64,000 bases of DNA. It comes from Atopsyche davidsoni (taxonomy: Eukaryota > Arthropoda > Insecta > Trichoptera > Hydrobiosidae). The stretch spans positions 1,389,501 through 1,453,500 of the forward strand of contig JAILWY010000010.1 of the NCBI GenBank assembly GCA_022113835.1, given 5' to 3'. Positions 26,922 through 38,603 of this stretch are shown here, piece by piece (the stretch's first letter is position 1; the number at the start of each line of letters is the position of its first letter). The notes below the pieces were generated by a model that was not told the DNA's origin, searched no databases, and saw only the letters and a list, made by a program, of their open reading frames with translations. A program made the translations under genes and the position numbers.

Positions 26922-26981
<60 letters not shown>

Positions 26982-29629
26982 CACCTACACAAATTAGTAT
27001 TTACACTAGTTCAATAGAATAGTACTTCACAAGTTTAATAAAATAATTAAGTATTTTGCTTCACAAGCACTGAAATAAATAGTTATTAGGTAGGTGTAAT
27101 ATTTAGTGCATTCAAAATATAATTATGAAATAAAAAGATAATTTATCCCACTACCCAAAAAAATATTATGTAAAACTAGATAATCAAGCATCTACATACA
27201 TAAATGTTTTTTTTTTTTTTAAACCCTGGAAATGATATGAATTAATGTCTAATATGAAGTATGTTTCAAAAAACGTAATATATTTTATCGAGGACTTCTG
27301 CTTGAACGTTTGTGTAAATTTGTTAATACTAAATGACATTCGACGGTTAGTTACTGATTTAGGCGGTCATTCATTGTCTCAAAATGATAATATCCGTCAA
27401 AACTATTCATTCCAATTCAGAAGTGAAGTCTTTATTATTTTCAGAAGATACTATAACATACTACAAGTGAGACATTACTTCATATTACATATTACAACAA
27501 GTGAGACATTACTTCGTGCTGTTTTAAAAGACTATTGTAATGGAAACATTCAATGAAGAGGCATAATGCATATATGAAAAAAATGAAGTTTCTTATTTTC
27601 AAAAAATACTACGACTATTGAGGCACCTTAAACTTCACATGTTTTTAAAAGATTATTGCATTAGAAACATGCAGCAAAGTGGCATGACATCGTAAGTAAA
27701 AAGTGCCTTGCATAATCAGTAGATATATTAAACTTATCTAGTCTACACATTTAATACACATCTAACATCTTACTTTTGCGATCTATAACGATTGCATCAT
27801 TTTAAAAGATTATTGTATTAGATACTTGCAGAGAAGCGGTATAATGTCATATATGAAAGGTGTATACAGATAGACAAGTGAAGTCTCTTATTTTCTGAAG
27901 ATACTACACAGAAGATATTATACTATTGACATGCCATATACTTCAATCGATATCAGTAGATATATTAAACTTGACTAAATACATATTTATTACACAACTA
28001 CCATTGTCAGCCTAAGAACCGTAATTTTGAGATCGAATGCAACAAGCCAAAAATAAAAAAAAAGTAGATACATTAACCAATTAATGTAATTTGAAATGAT
28101 TATTTTATTAGAAACTTGCGTGAAGTGGCATAGTGTCATATATGAAATGTGTCTACCGATTGAGAAACAAAGTCCCTTTAATTTTCAGGAGATACTATAA
28201 CTAGTAGGATGCCATGTACTTCACATCGATTAGAAACTTCTAGAGATATGGCATAACTTCATAAGGGAAAAGTGCCTTACAATGCTGTTAAAATGACTGA
28301 ATAACACATTTATTACACAGCTAACATCATCAGTCTAGGTAAGTTTACTAAGAGTTTGGTAGTAAGTTTGGTAAGAGATCTAATGCAAGAAGCCAAACTA
28401 AAGAGAAAAACACATTAAAACGGTGTAAAAGCAACAAGCATTATTTTACACACAATGCAATTATAGTTTGAAAATTATAAATGTACTAAGTCTGTTTTTG
28501 TGATGATCAGTTAGTTTGGTGAACTTTAAAGCGGTGATTGGCACACTGGGAAAATTTCAAGCAGGTAACGATCCCCATAAGTGATTCCAAGTATAATGAT
28601 GACTAAAAAAGATGGAACAAACTGAATTGAATTTATCAAGGTCTTTCTGATATAGTAAAACTCAAGAGTATATGAATTTGAGCACCAACTCATATTTTTA
28701 TGTTAACTACACAAGAGAAGACATTTAAACTCGGATAATCTGAATGAGGAACCTTAATCTCAGAGTTAGGAGCCCCCAACTGGAAGACAGGAGGCAGTGT
28801 CCTGTGATTGAAATCTATTAAAAACTATCATACCGATTGATTACAAATGGCAGATAAAGCTAATGAAAGTGATTAGAACCAACTGTGATCGTGTCCAGGT
28901 TGTCCAATAAGACGAAAAGGGTAAGCAAACAAGACGTTTTATAATTCAGTAACACCTAAAAAGGCATAATTACTTTAAAAATTGATCATAAGAGTAATGT
29001 TTAATTATTAATTAACTTTTATATAAAAACAACCTAGCACTCACTTCCAGGTGTTATTATCGCAGTTTTTTTTAAATTTATTTAATTTTAAGTTGTTGGA
29101 TTTACAATCAATAGTTACAACGGGTGAAACGGTGCAGTTTTAAAGGTATTATGTTTGAAATAAAAGTGTTGTATGTATGTGTTGTATAGTAATTTGGATG
29201 AGTGTCGGCCGAAACATGTGCTGTTACTTGAGTATTTGTGAAAGCAATCGAGTTTCATACCTTTTAAAGCGATTTTGTCAACTGTTCAATCAATCTCACC
29301 GCTCAGGAAGTAGATATGTGGTGGCTACAAATAGGGAGAGAAAAACAACATCAGAATAGAAAAATATTTATTAAAAGGAAAACGAGTCAACTGGTGCAAT
29401 GTAATGTATTTACAATTTGTATGTCAAGTGTGGTGAGAGTTCGTTTTGTGGGTCTTTTCTTGTGAATGGTGAGTGTTTTCCTTTTACTACCCAACACCAG
29501 GCCTAATATTATTGTAACTGCGATCAATTATTGAGTTTGAGAATTCGATTAACGAATGACCGTGGGTAAGATAAAACTGCTTAGAACTGACCTTTCGCAG
29601 TAAATATATATGTATATAGATATATATAT

Positions 29630-29664
<35 letters not shown>

Positions 29665-29671
29665 AATATAT

Positions 29672-29759
<88 letters not shown>

Positions 29760-32700
29760 ATACACACATGTTTCAAAAACTCATACTTTCATCTAAACTG
29801 GGGACCATGACTATCATAAAGAAGTTATTTTTAATTATTTTATTATTTAAATATTTCATAGTTTTAAAAATAATTTTCACAAGAAATAATAAAAAGTCAA
29901 ACTAACCGTCAGATAAAATCAAATAAAAATGTTTGACTGTTTGATCATAAGAAATAAATTTGCAATCGACTTTTAACTATAATTATTGGGGTGCATTATT
30001 AGTATTAATTTTTTTTTAAATGTGGTGGCATTGGATAGTTTGTTGTTACCATGGATGTTTGATGGTTAATCAACATAGAATGAGCTCTGGAGTAAAAAAG
30101 TTTTTCAAATTTCACGAATAGATAATGGTAGCCAAACAGAGACCTTTGCTTTGAGGACTCTGGTGTTCATGCAGAGTCCGATAATATGATCCAGAAGGAA
30201 ATCTCAGTCTACCCATTTTGATTGCACGTATCATAGGTTTTGGAACATTGTGTGTAACAGGTAATTTTATATGGCTAAGGTTAACTTAAAAAAAAAGTAC
30301 ACATGTGTATTTCGATGCTGAAAAAGAGAAATGATTCAACTGCCACGTTATATTTTAATTTTTCAGAGATAATATTATTCATTAGATCATACGTAATAAA
30401 GTTAATATTAAAAGTGAACTTGACAAATACATGTTTCAAAAAACGAGACCCAAAAAATCTTTCAGGATTTTAACAACATACTTAATAAAATCTAACATTT
30501 ACACTAGATAATCTAATTTTAATACTATTTTAAGAATACTTGGTGGATGTGGAAAATATAACTAACAAAACAAATAATACATAGTCAAGTTCGCCCTTAA
30601 ATTCACTTTGAATCATCAATAATTGTTTCAAATGCTCTATTATATAACTTATCACGTGCCAATTAAGTCTTTTGCCTTTTCCAGCATCTACTTATACATA
30701 TAGTCGGAAAAAGGATACCTTTAAAGCCATAACACAATATTTTAAAAGAATTTATTAAGGATTAAGCAGTTACAAATAATTCATTAGTCCATTATTCATT
30801 AATTCTAAACTTCAACTCTTCGTAATTCATAATTCCATCATTGCTGAAAATAAAAGAAACACAATATAGTTACGCAAAAAATCGAATGAAATCTGGTCGG
30901 TGCCTGAGAATAATCCGGGTTTCGCTAGACTAGCTTGTAAGCACTGACTCTTCATCAAGTATGGCGACTGACGAAAGGCATCCTAACAGAAATTCTTATA
31001 TTACTACATCGTCAACTTTTAAATAAAAGTCATTTGTTGGACACTTGGATTAACCGATTATTTAAAAAGTCCACCCAGAGGGTCAAGAGCTGCAAGCCAA
31101 GAAAGAACATCAACGGTTACTGTTGATATTCATTTGGAAATTGCTAAATGCAAATGGACAAGGTAAACATTGCACACGAAGCTCGTGGCAGAATCCCATT
31201 GAGAATCTATCCGCCATACAAATTTTAGTTTCATTAACAATTTTGAGTTTGGGATAATATAAATGAAGAGAGCTTAGAATTAAAAGACAAAATATCTTGA
31301 AATTGATTGTAGGAATTCCAATATAATACTGGTACATTGCCAGTCTTTGGACAATTTAAAGAATGAAGAGGTCAGTCCTGTAATAAGCCAGCGTAAATTA
31401 ATCTTTCCTAGGTTCCGGTCTCTATGGTTGATATTTCAACCAGCAGCTCTTAAGACGATAAGTATCATATCATAATCTTCATACTAATTTAAAATTTATT
31501 GAATAATGTTAGCACGAAAATGGTTGCTGATCTACACGAGTTATATTTTGACAATTTTGGTATTAAACTGAACATTTAAATACCACTGTTCAATCTATTT
31601 GCACTCAGATATTGCCTGCTATAGACATTTAAAATCTAACTCTGAAGTCACCGTATTGACAAACACTTGAATTTTAAATATAAGTGATGATTTCGGGGCT
31701 CTAGTATGTTATTTAAGTTTACCATCATAAATTACATCTTAGCTAAGTTTTTAATGATTTATAAGTTGTTAGAAAGGTGATAATTATAAATCGACGAGTT
31801 CTCAAATAATGTAGATTTTGGTAAACCACATTAGTAATTTACACAAAATGTTTATTATCAATCTAATTGTAGCTGATTTCAAAACATTTATGGTTAATTA
31901 ATAATTTCATGGCTAGAGAAATTGAAACAAATATATTTCCAATGCAATGAAAGGGTAAAACCAACAATTACAACCAAAAATTAGAGCTCTGTGCCCTATT
32001 TTATTACATAATATTTCTTAAACAACCAGAAACCAACTGCATTGCTGGCATTAGAATTTCTAAATGAAACATAGGTCCAGTTATTTTCAGGTACCGTAAT
32101 GTTAAAACACACAAGCTACTCAAAACAGTTAGTGAGAATTCAAATCTATAGTATTTTCTAATAAGAACTAACAGGTGCTTTCTTAAATTTAAACAAATCT
32201 TTCTTTTTATACAGAGCATGGCCAAGTCCATTTCAACATTAAAAATTTATGGGCTATATGTGGGCACCGATTCGTCTTCACGTTTTAAAAGAATGGCAGA
32301 TGGCTGGTAAATTGTTTCGATAATTGAACAGAATGGATTCAGAAGATGAGCACCCCAATGTCGTATAACCAACAAAAACATACATCAATTGGCTAGCAAG
32401 ATTGAACAATTAAAACCTGTTGGATTATTTTAAAGTTCTCAAGGGTGTGATTCAGCAGTATTTTAAAAGCAATTATTAGTCAAAAACTCATTGAGTGCTC
32501 TAGAAAATTGAAATAAAGGATAGTTTGAGGAAAAATCAACCTAATTTAATTTATTACCCAGAATATCTTAATTTTTAAATGCGATCGGTTTCACAACATT
32601 TAAATGTTTTTTTTTTTTCTTCAAAAAAGTCTTTAGTTCTTATTGAAAAATGTATTATTGCTTATTATCAACTAATTACTCAAACTACATTAATATAAAT

Positions 32701-35700
32701 TATTTATCACATGGTATTTCATTTGTATAAAATTTAAAAAAGCTCATTCAGAATCCAAATGAGTTGATGAGATTTATGATATGATAATTTCAAAAGAAGA
32801 GTCATGGCACTTACCTTAGCTTTTTGTAGTCGGCTGCTGAAGGAATATTGTGGACAACCATAATCCTCATTATAAACATCAATCACCACACTTTTTTTTG
32901 GCACTTCACTTCTTATTCACTTGAGCACTTAAAAACTTGCAATTCCGTTAATTACAGGCCATTTCAAGGCAAAAAAGTGCAACATTTTTGCGATAACTTT
33001 TGAAACATGATTTATGACAACATTATCTCAATCTGTAGACTTAGGAAACTGCACTGAAAATCTTTTTGATTTCGGTCTTCAAATCACATCTTGAGTGAGA
33101 AAAATATTTTTCATGTTAGACTCGTGTACTTGCTTGGCTGTACACATTTTTTATTGTCACCGAATGGCATTTAGTGGTACTCATTTTTTTTATTTTTACC
33201 CTTTCGATTGTGAAAGCTTCACCATTAAAACTAGAAGAGTGTAGTCTTTTTATTAAGAAAAAACATTTAAGCATTAATGTGATCAAACAGGTTATTAAAA
33301 ATGTTTATACTGAATAAAAATAGTTAAGCTGTTTTAAATTTGTGGATTGTGATAACATTATAATAAATAAATGTCAAGTTATCAAGTTATTTAAAAATTA
33401 TTGCAACATCGAAGATCGAATTATTATTACGAGCAATGCCCATTCGTGGAAAACGTGTTTATGGTAATTGTATACTAATTAACAATTCTTCTTTTCATTG
33501 TATGTCAATCAAAATTTTCAACTTTAATTATAACTATCAGCTATAAAGTAAGCGTTGCCTATTCAAATCCTTTAAATAAAAGTGGTTTAACGTGAGTATT
33601 TACGATACATAAACCTGAGTACAAGTGTATTCAGAATAAATAACCTGCAAACTACATCTTTTAATTACCTGAAAATATCCTAATGACATAAAAATTCAGC
33701 GCCTTATCAAATAAAATAATTGTAGTGTGACATAAAATAGTATCCCAATGTTTTAGCTTTGATGAAACGATGTCACATTACAAGTATACAGTTAAAAGTT
33801 GAAGGACTTACACAGGCGTCGATATATGAAGAGTCATCAGCTGACAGGACACTCGGAGTCAGCTCCTCAATCGGGCAATCGTTATCTTCCCGTGATGTTG
33901 TCATAGCGTTCGGACCTTCTTCAGTTAGGAACAAATTCCCGAAGCTGATAGGGTTATCCGAATCGTGCTGATATCGATTCAAATCTGAGAAAGTATCTTC
34001 AGAGTCGACTTGCATGAAGTCATCCTGAAATAAATTTAAGCATTTGAATTATTACAAACCATAAATCTAAATATCTTATATGTATAGCTAAACAATGTGT
34101 TATAATTCTTTGTATGAACCAAAAAGTTGAGTAGATTAAAAAAAAAATTTCAAAATGTACATTTTTTTCAATGCAATATATATTTAAATATTTGAAATAA
34201 AATGCTTTTGTAATTTATTCCACATGTTTAATTTATTTTTTTAAATTAAACATGTGAAAAAATCACAAAAGTATTTTAATTAAAATATTAAAATGGAATT
34301 CCACCAAGTACTCTGTCAAAAATATTGAATATATATATTAACAGATACATGAAACTTTTAATTTATAACATTTTTTTACCTAACTTGATAATTTAACACT
34401 AAAATAATAAGAGTCTTATTCCTAGGCCTGAGAAATTAAAGCAATATATAGCACAGTACACTCAGAATACATTCACCCAGGAAGACCTCCACACAATGGC
34501 AGTATTTGAAAGAGCAACTCTGTCTCTGCAGTTGTAAAAAGTAGAAGCATAAACATTCACACATCCACTCAAAAAGATATGGCAACACCAGTATTGCAAT
34601 ATTAAATTAACATTATTTCATACTTACAATAGGTGCCCTGGGCAAGTTTATATTCTTCTTTTCTTTTTGAGTCTCAGTGTGCATTCGCGAGCTTCCAGGT
34701 AAAAAGCTGCTGTATTGTTTTTTTACTGAGGTGACAGTAGATTCCTGCAATAATTTATGAAAAAATTAAATGCTTCATAAAACATTCTCTAATAGACATA
34801 TCTTTTGAAAATGGAAGAATTCTGACATAAGCTATCATTAACCATCAAATAATTTAAAAACCTCAAAAGTAAAAAAACTTGCTTCCTCATATACTTATTT
34901 GATATGTAGACACTTAAAAATGTCAACTATCTGTAGATTGAGTTCAATGAATCCTATCTAATCTAGCTATATAAATTGGATGCAAGTTTAAATGTTACAA
35001 ATGTGCATGAGAACCTTTTGAAGGTCCCAACAAACTTTCATAAAAATAAAGAGTTCAATATGAAAAAAAAAAACATATGGACTTGAATCGGTGAATGACA
35101 CTGTATTAAATAATTAGTTTAAGTAACACTAACCCCAAAAGTGAAGTCATTGGTATTGGTGCTCCTCTTCACATTTTTCACCGATGACCCAAAAAACATC
35201 TTGCGGCCATTTCCCATGCACAAGCTTCTGGATTTGGAAGTAGTCTGTGCCTTGTTGGTCAATAGGCTGGACCCGAACTGATTTATTGACTCTCCGTACG
35301 AAAAGTCACTGCAACTGGTTTCAAGTTTCTTTGGCTGGTTTATTTTCCATGTTGGCGAAAAGTAGACGGTAGAGTCTGAATAATTGTACGGATCATTGGT
35401 CGTTGCATCCATTAGCTCGTCTGCATCTGTATCTAGACCAGATAACAACTTCTTTTTAGTGTAGGAAGTCTCAGTGCACTCCAGGTTTCTTGACATTCCT
35501 ATAAACAAATAAAATGATACAAGATATTAGAAAAGAGCACTATAATATGTATAGCAAATATATCATCTTCTCAGTGTCTGTTGGAGAAGGTTGCTAACCA
35601 TTTCACTGAATTTTTAAAATATCATAATCAGTTTAAAATCTTACCGGTGTTTTTCACTCTCAGATATGATTTAGCGGTCTCCGGGACATCGTAGGATCTA

Positions 35701-38603
35701 AAAGAAAGGTTAAAAATTTAATTGGATACAATGTACTTTGATTTACATCTAGTAAGCATCAAAACCAATGAGATAATATTTTTATATAGATAGCAGTGTC
35801 TGATGTCTTTGTGCATAGTTAAAATCAATCAACGATAAGTATACACATCAAATGCAGGAAATTTTTGACTGAAGTCATGTACATTGTGAGATTTATAGAC
35901 AAGTGATCATTGCGATATACAGTTGTTAGTTCTACAATAATGACGGTGAAAGCTTGAGGAAGCTTAGAAAGCAGTTTTTTTTTTTTGGTAAAACTACATT
36001 ATATACATTTTGTTTGAAATGATAATAGGCCAAAAAAAATTACTTACGTCTTCGTACAATTTAGCATTTTGGAGTAATCAATGTCTCCAAATCTGGAGCT
36101 GGAGGTTCCTGAAATTATCAAATTAGCTTATGAAAAAAAGAAAACTAACAAAACTGCTTACTGTAAAATAAGGTAACTAAAGACACAATACTGAACAGTA
36201 AAATTATAGTGGTGACCAGTAAATATACGTAAACCAGATGACTTGTTTCAATCATTATAAATTGGCCTGAGAATGTAAGTTTCAGTTTATAGTTATTTTT
36301 GATTCAGATATGGATAGCAAAAGTTATGGCAAACAAAACCATTTTTTGATTTTCTACAGATAACACGAGATTCTCAAATTTTTCATAAAAATTATACAAA
36401 ACCATTTCTTTTAAATCCTAAAAAATGGTATTCAGAAAAAAAACTGGTTAAAAAAGTATATTTTCAGCTAACCTGCTGCTGTCATTTACATTACTGAAAA
36501 GTATTGAATTATAACCTGGAGATGAGTATTCGAAGGTCTTGTTGATTGTTTCAGGATTACGGATAGTGATGCCTCCAGCAGATGTGTTACGTCCTTTGGC
36601 GCGATATTCTCGACTGGAAATAGTTTCCTGTAGAGTACCATAAGTAGTATTAATGGTAAAGAAAAAATTCATGTTGCATTAATAACTTGTGACCAACTCA
36701 CCTTCCCACTTGGAATCTGGGGAGGGAGATGAATAAGGGGTGGCGGGTTCATGCTCGAATTCACAGCCTTACATTTGCGTTCAAGAAGCAAAACTTTCTT
36801 CTTCAGCTAAAATCAAAAAACCACTTAACCACACCTATCACAACCCACTATCTCCAATGCACCAGCCACATAATCAATTTAAAACATGTCATTTAATATA
36901 ATTAATTACAATGAATTTACTAAAGCAAAAACATTTTAAAAATTGTATGCTTACGCAGGCAAATTGGGTCATAAAATAGTATTTCGTTTGAGCAATAAAT
37001 AGTAAATAAAAATTCCTAAAGATATGGAATTTTCACAAACAAACTAAATGTAAAGTAATAATTTCAGTTGTTTGTAAAAATTCTTTCGCAGAATCCAGGA
37101 AATTTTCACATTTCATTTATACACCAAAGGTAATAAATCGCAGCAAGAAAAATGCATTAACTGCATTCAATTGGATGGTTTTAACAGAAAGAATTTAATT
37201 ATTTTTTTTACTTTCTCTTGGAGCATCATTAACGCATGAAAAGATAATTTTATATATTCATTTAAAAAATAAAACATTGATTAATAATATAAGAAAAGTT
37301 CTGCATGGTTTTACAAGTTAAAATATATTTCTGTAAGGGTCATTCTGCTCATAGCCTTAAGTCTATGAGCAGAAATCAAGAAGTGCAACCTTTGCGATAT
37401 CATTTTATTACAATTGTTTAAAACAAAAGTAAAAAGTTATGTTGTTGCCAAATTATTTTATTTTTTTAATATTTCTGATTTGAGTTTTTACACAAGATCC
37501 CATTTGAAATTATATATTTAGCAATTTCAATCAATTACTAATATTTTATGACCTCATAATTTGTGAGGATTTGCAAAAGTATGTAGTCCAAATAATGGGA
37601 AACAACAATGTGATAACAGTTTGGTAGACTATAAGGTTAGATAATAGTGAAATATTTTGATTAATATGATTGAGATATGGGTGGTGTAATTTCTTCATAT
37701 GGGAGAAAATAAATCATAACTTAGCAATGGCATAACATAATATTTATATAAAAATTTAAAAAAATTAAGAAACAGTCTATTCAAAATAAATGATGAGTAG
37801 TTTTCAGACAAAGCAATAAGTATCTGTCAACAGACTAGTTTTGTTATTTGTTTACTTCATTTCATAGAACTGAGTGGTATGACAGTTACGGAAATATTTG
37901 ACAGGTAAAAATAGTAATGCGTATTTGTATGGAATAATAAAAACCTACAGTTTTAATGTTTTTTTTTTTTTAATATTTAGTAGTTAAACGTAATTACAAC
38001 ACAACAAAATTAAACTGTATAAACTATAATGGAGCTTTTTCAATACCATTTACTTGCATTAAATGACAGTGATGAAAACTAGGAAAAATTCAATGATGTG
38101 AACTGTTGAAATACTACTCCAGAACAAAAATACACAAGATTTCAGGTGATTGTTACTTTATCTGTACGCAGCTAAGGATTCAATTATAAGGCGATGAATT
38201 TCCTTTAATACCCGAAAATATTGAAGGACCGAATGAATAAAACCCACGTTGTTGTGTATGTTACATATAATAAAAAGGATTATTTCAATTTCATTAAAAA
38301 CTACACAATTATTTTATGTATCGCACTTACTTGAACGAGCTCCGAAGAGTAGACCAAAATTTTGCGTTCTTTGGCTAAATTAGCCTCATTCTGTTTAGAA
38401 ATTAAGCTCATGTTGGTGTATAAGAGCTTCTTGAGATGCCGTATTTCGGTTAAACATTGGTCTAATGTTGGTTGTCTTTCAAAAAAGGATTTATTCATCA
38501 TCAGGTTACTTCTTTCTTCTTCGCTAGCTGCCGAGATTGCATACAGGTGATCGAATTGAACAGCGTTACGAGGATCTTTCTCTTCCATAGCTTTTAGATT
38601 CAT
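19518..38603 (-). CDS. msl-1: Male-specific lethal 1 homolog (coiled coil plus PEHE domain)
   Basis: MSL1 is the nuclear scaffold of the MSL complex; its coiled coil binds MSL2 and its PEHE domain recruits the acetyltransferase MOF, which acetylates H4K16. Exons in transcript order: 38603-38331, 36806-36702, 36627-36516, 36108-36048, 35697-35645, 35498-35134, 34744-34628, 34024-33812, 21098-20811, 20243-20116, 20008-19784, 19596-19518. Every phase joins, giving 672 residues (human MSL1 is about 614). Residues about 50-105 form a coiled coil (EIRHLKKLL to LLLERK). Residues 530-650 are [32 protein letters not shown], then [24 protein letters not shown] lies just beyond. The PEHE half is confident. 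Joining both halves over a 12.7 kb intron rests on shared strand, matching phase 0, no stop in the upstream half and MSL1 architecture. A second in-frame Met is at 38588. Confidence 0.75.
20289..20432 (-). CDS. Possible alternative terminal exon of MSL1
   Basis: Open minus-strand segment with much higher GC than the surrounding intron, between the exons ending EPLE and starting VPKW. A TTTTTTAGAG acceptor at 20432 would continue the upstream phase 0 into [20 protein letters not shown] and run to tandem stops TAATAG, giving a protein without PEHE. No good phase-0 donor that would make it an internal exon is visible, and no AATAAA follows closely. It resembles no domain I know. Confidence 0.3.
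   Translation of the reverse strand, partial: RDYELSCHGSLTKVRPIVKPIDRCFETSGVRGLATLRACLKDLFTQL
21350..21391. repeat. Cluster of short perfect palindromes
   Basis: A 16 bp perfect palindrome ATGAAGGTACCTTCAT (21350-21365) is followed at once by inverted repeats ATTAGATC (21364-21371) and GATCTAAT (21384-21391). It lies in the MSL1 intron about 100 bp from the candidate MLE exon at 21488. Confidence 0.7.
21488..21496 (-). CDS. Possible alternative MSL1 start exon (Met-Leu-Glu)
   Basis: ATG CTT GAG|GTAAGTAAC on the minus strand, with a strong donor in phase 0 that joins in frame to the exon at 21098 (DENQTN...). The frame is open upstream but I find no in-phase acceptor, so it could only be a first coding exon, giving a short PEHE-only isoform. 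Promoter evidence is lacking, and the main transcript would skip it. Confidence 0.3.
24546..25144 (+). mobile_element. Decayed piggyBac-type element, 599 bp, inserted in the array
   Basis: Flanked on both sides by TTAA (24542-24545 and 25145-25148), the piggyBac target duplication. The left end CCCTTTGCGAACG and right end CGAACGCAAAAGG are imperfect terminal inverted repeats. Inside, a plus-strand frame reads [20 protein letters not shown] and [13 protein letters not shown], matching the N-terminal core of piggyBac transposases (MSRDRFxxILxxLHF region). A later fragment reads [15 protein letters not shown], like the KPTKWGIK region. Stops and a large deletion make it dead. Confidence 0.75.
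25020..25061. repeat. Short interspersed repeat, copy A
   Basis: Shares CACAAAAGT and then AATGGAATTCCACCAAGTAC with copy B at 34264-34313, in the same order and orientation. Lies in the right part of the piggyBac relic, so it may be part of that element or a small insertion. Confidence 0.6.
26926..26975. repeat. (TA)n microsatellite
   Basis: Uninterrupted TA dinucleotide run of about 50 bp in the large MSL1 intron. Confidence 0.95.
27420..28345. repeat. Second diverged tandem array in the MSL1 intron
   Basis: Units of varying length share a core like TTTTAAAAGATTATTGTATT then AGAAACTTGCAGAGAAGTGG, CATAATGTCATATATGAAA and a CTCTTATTTTCAGAAGATAC segment. Cores occur near 27522, 27637, 27799, 28089 and (partial) 28218. 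It is a different family from the 23.4 kb array. An open frame at 27245-27556 overlaps the start and is not believed. Confidence 0.65.
29603..29768. repeat. Long imperfect (TA)n microsatellite ending in a TG/CA palindrome
   Basis: About 150 bp of TA repeats with scattered A or G interruptions, ending TGTGTGTATACACACA, itself a perfect palindrome. The long Tyr-Ile open frames here are artefacts. Confidence 0.95.
29769..33811. other. Remaining part of the large MSL1 intron
   Basis: AT-rich; short open frames at 31110-31337 and 32004-32231 (minus) lack splice sites in phase or any domain. I see no exon here, although a small one could be missed. Confidence 0.5.
34264..34313. repeat. Short interspersed repeat, copy B
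   Basis: Second copy of the segment at 25020-25061, sharing AATGGAATTCCACCAAGTAC and the preceding CACAAAAGT. In the intron between the exons at 34024 and 34628. Confidence 0.6.
37343..37374. repeat. Perfect 12 bp stem-loop in MSL1 intron 1
   Basis: TTCTGCTCATAG (37343-37354) and CTATGAGCAGAA (37363-37374) are exact inverted repeats with an 8 nt loop. Function unknown. Confidence 0.8.

Noticed and set aside
23400..28345. CRISPR-like array
   Set aside because: Repeats are long, diverged and lack regular unique spacers; the host is a eukaryote.
29177..29359. 60-codon plus-strand open frame
   Set aside because: No recognisable domain, no splice sites in phase, in intronic DNA of MSL1.
29487..29810. 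Several overlapping Tyr-Ile open frames on both strands
   Set aside because: Direct translation of a TA microsatellite.
33759..33971. 70-codon plus-strand open frame
   Set aside because: Antisense shadow of the MSL1 exon 34024-33812.
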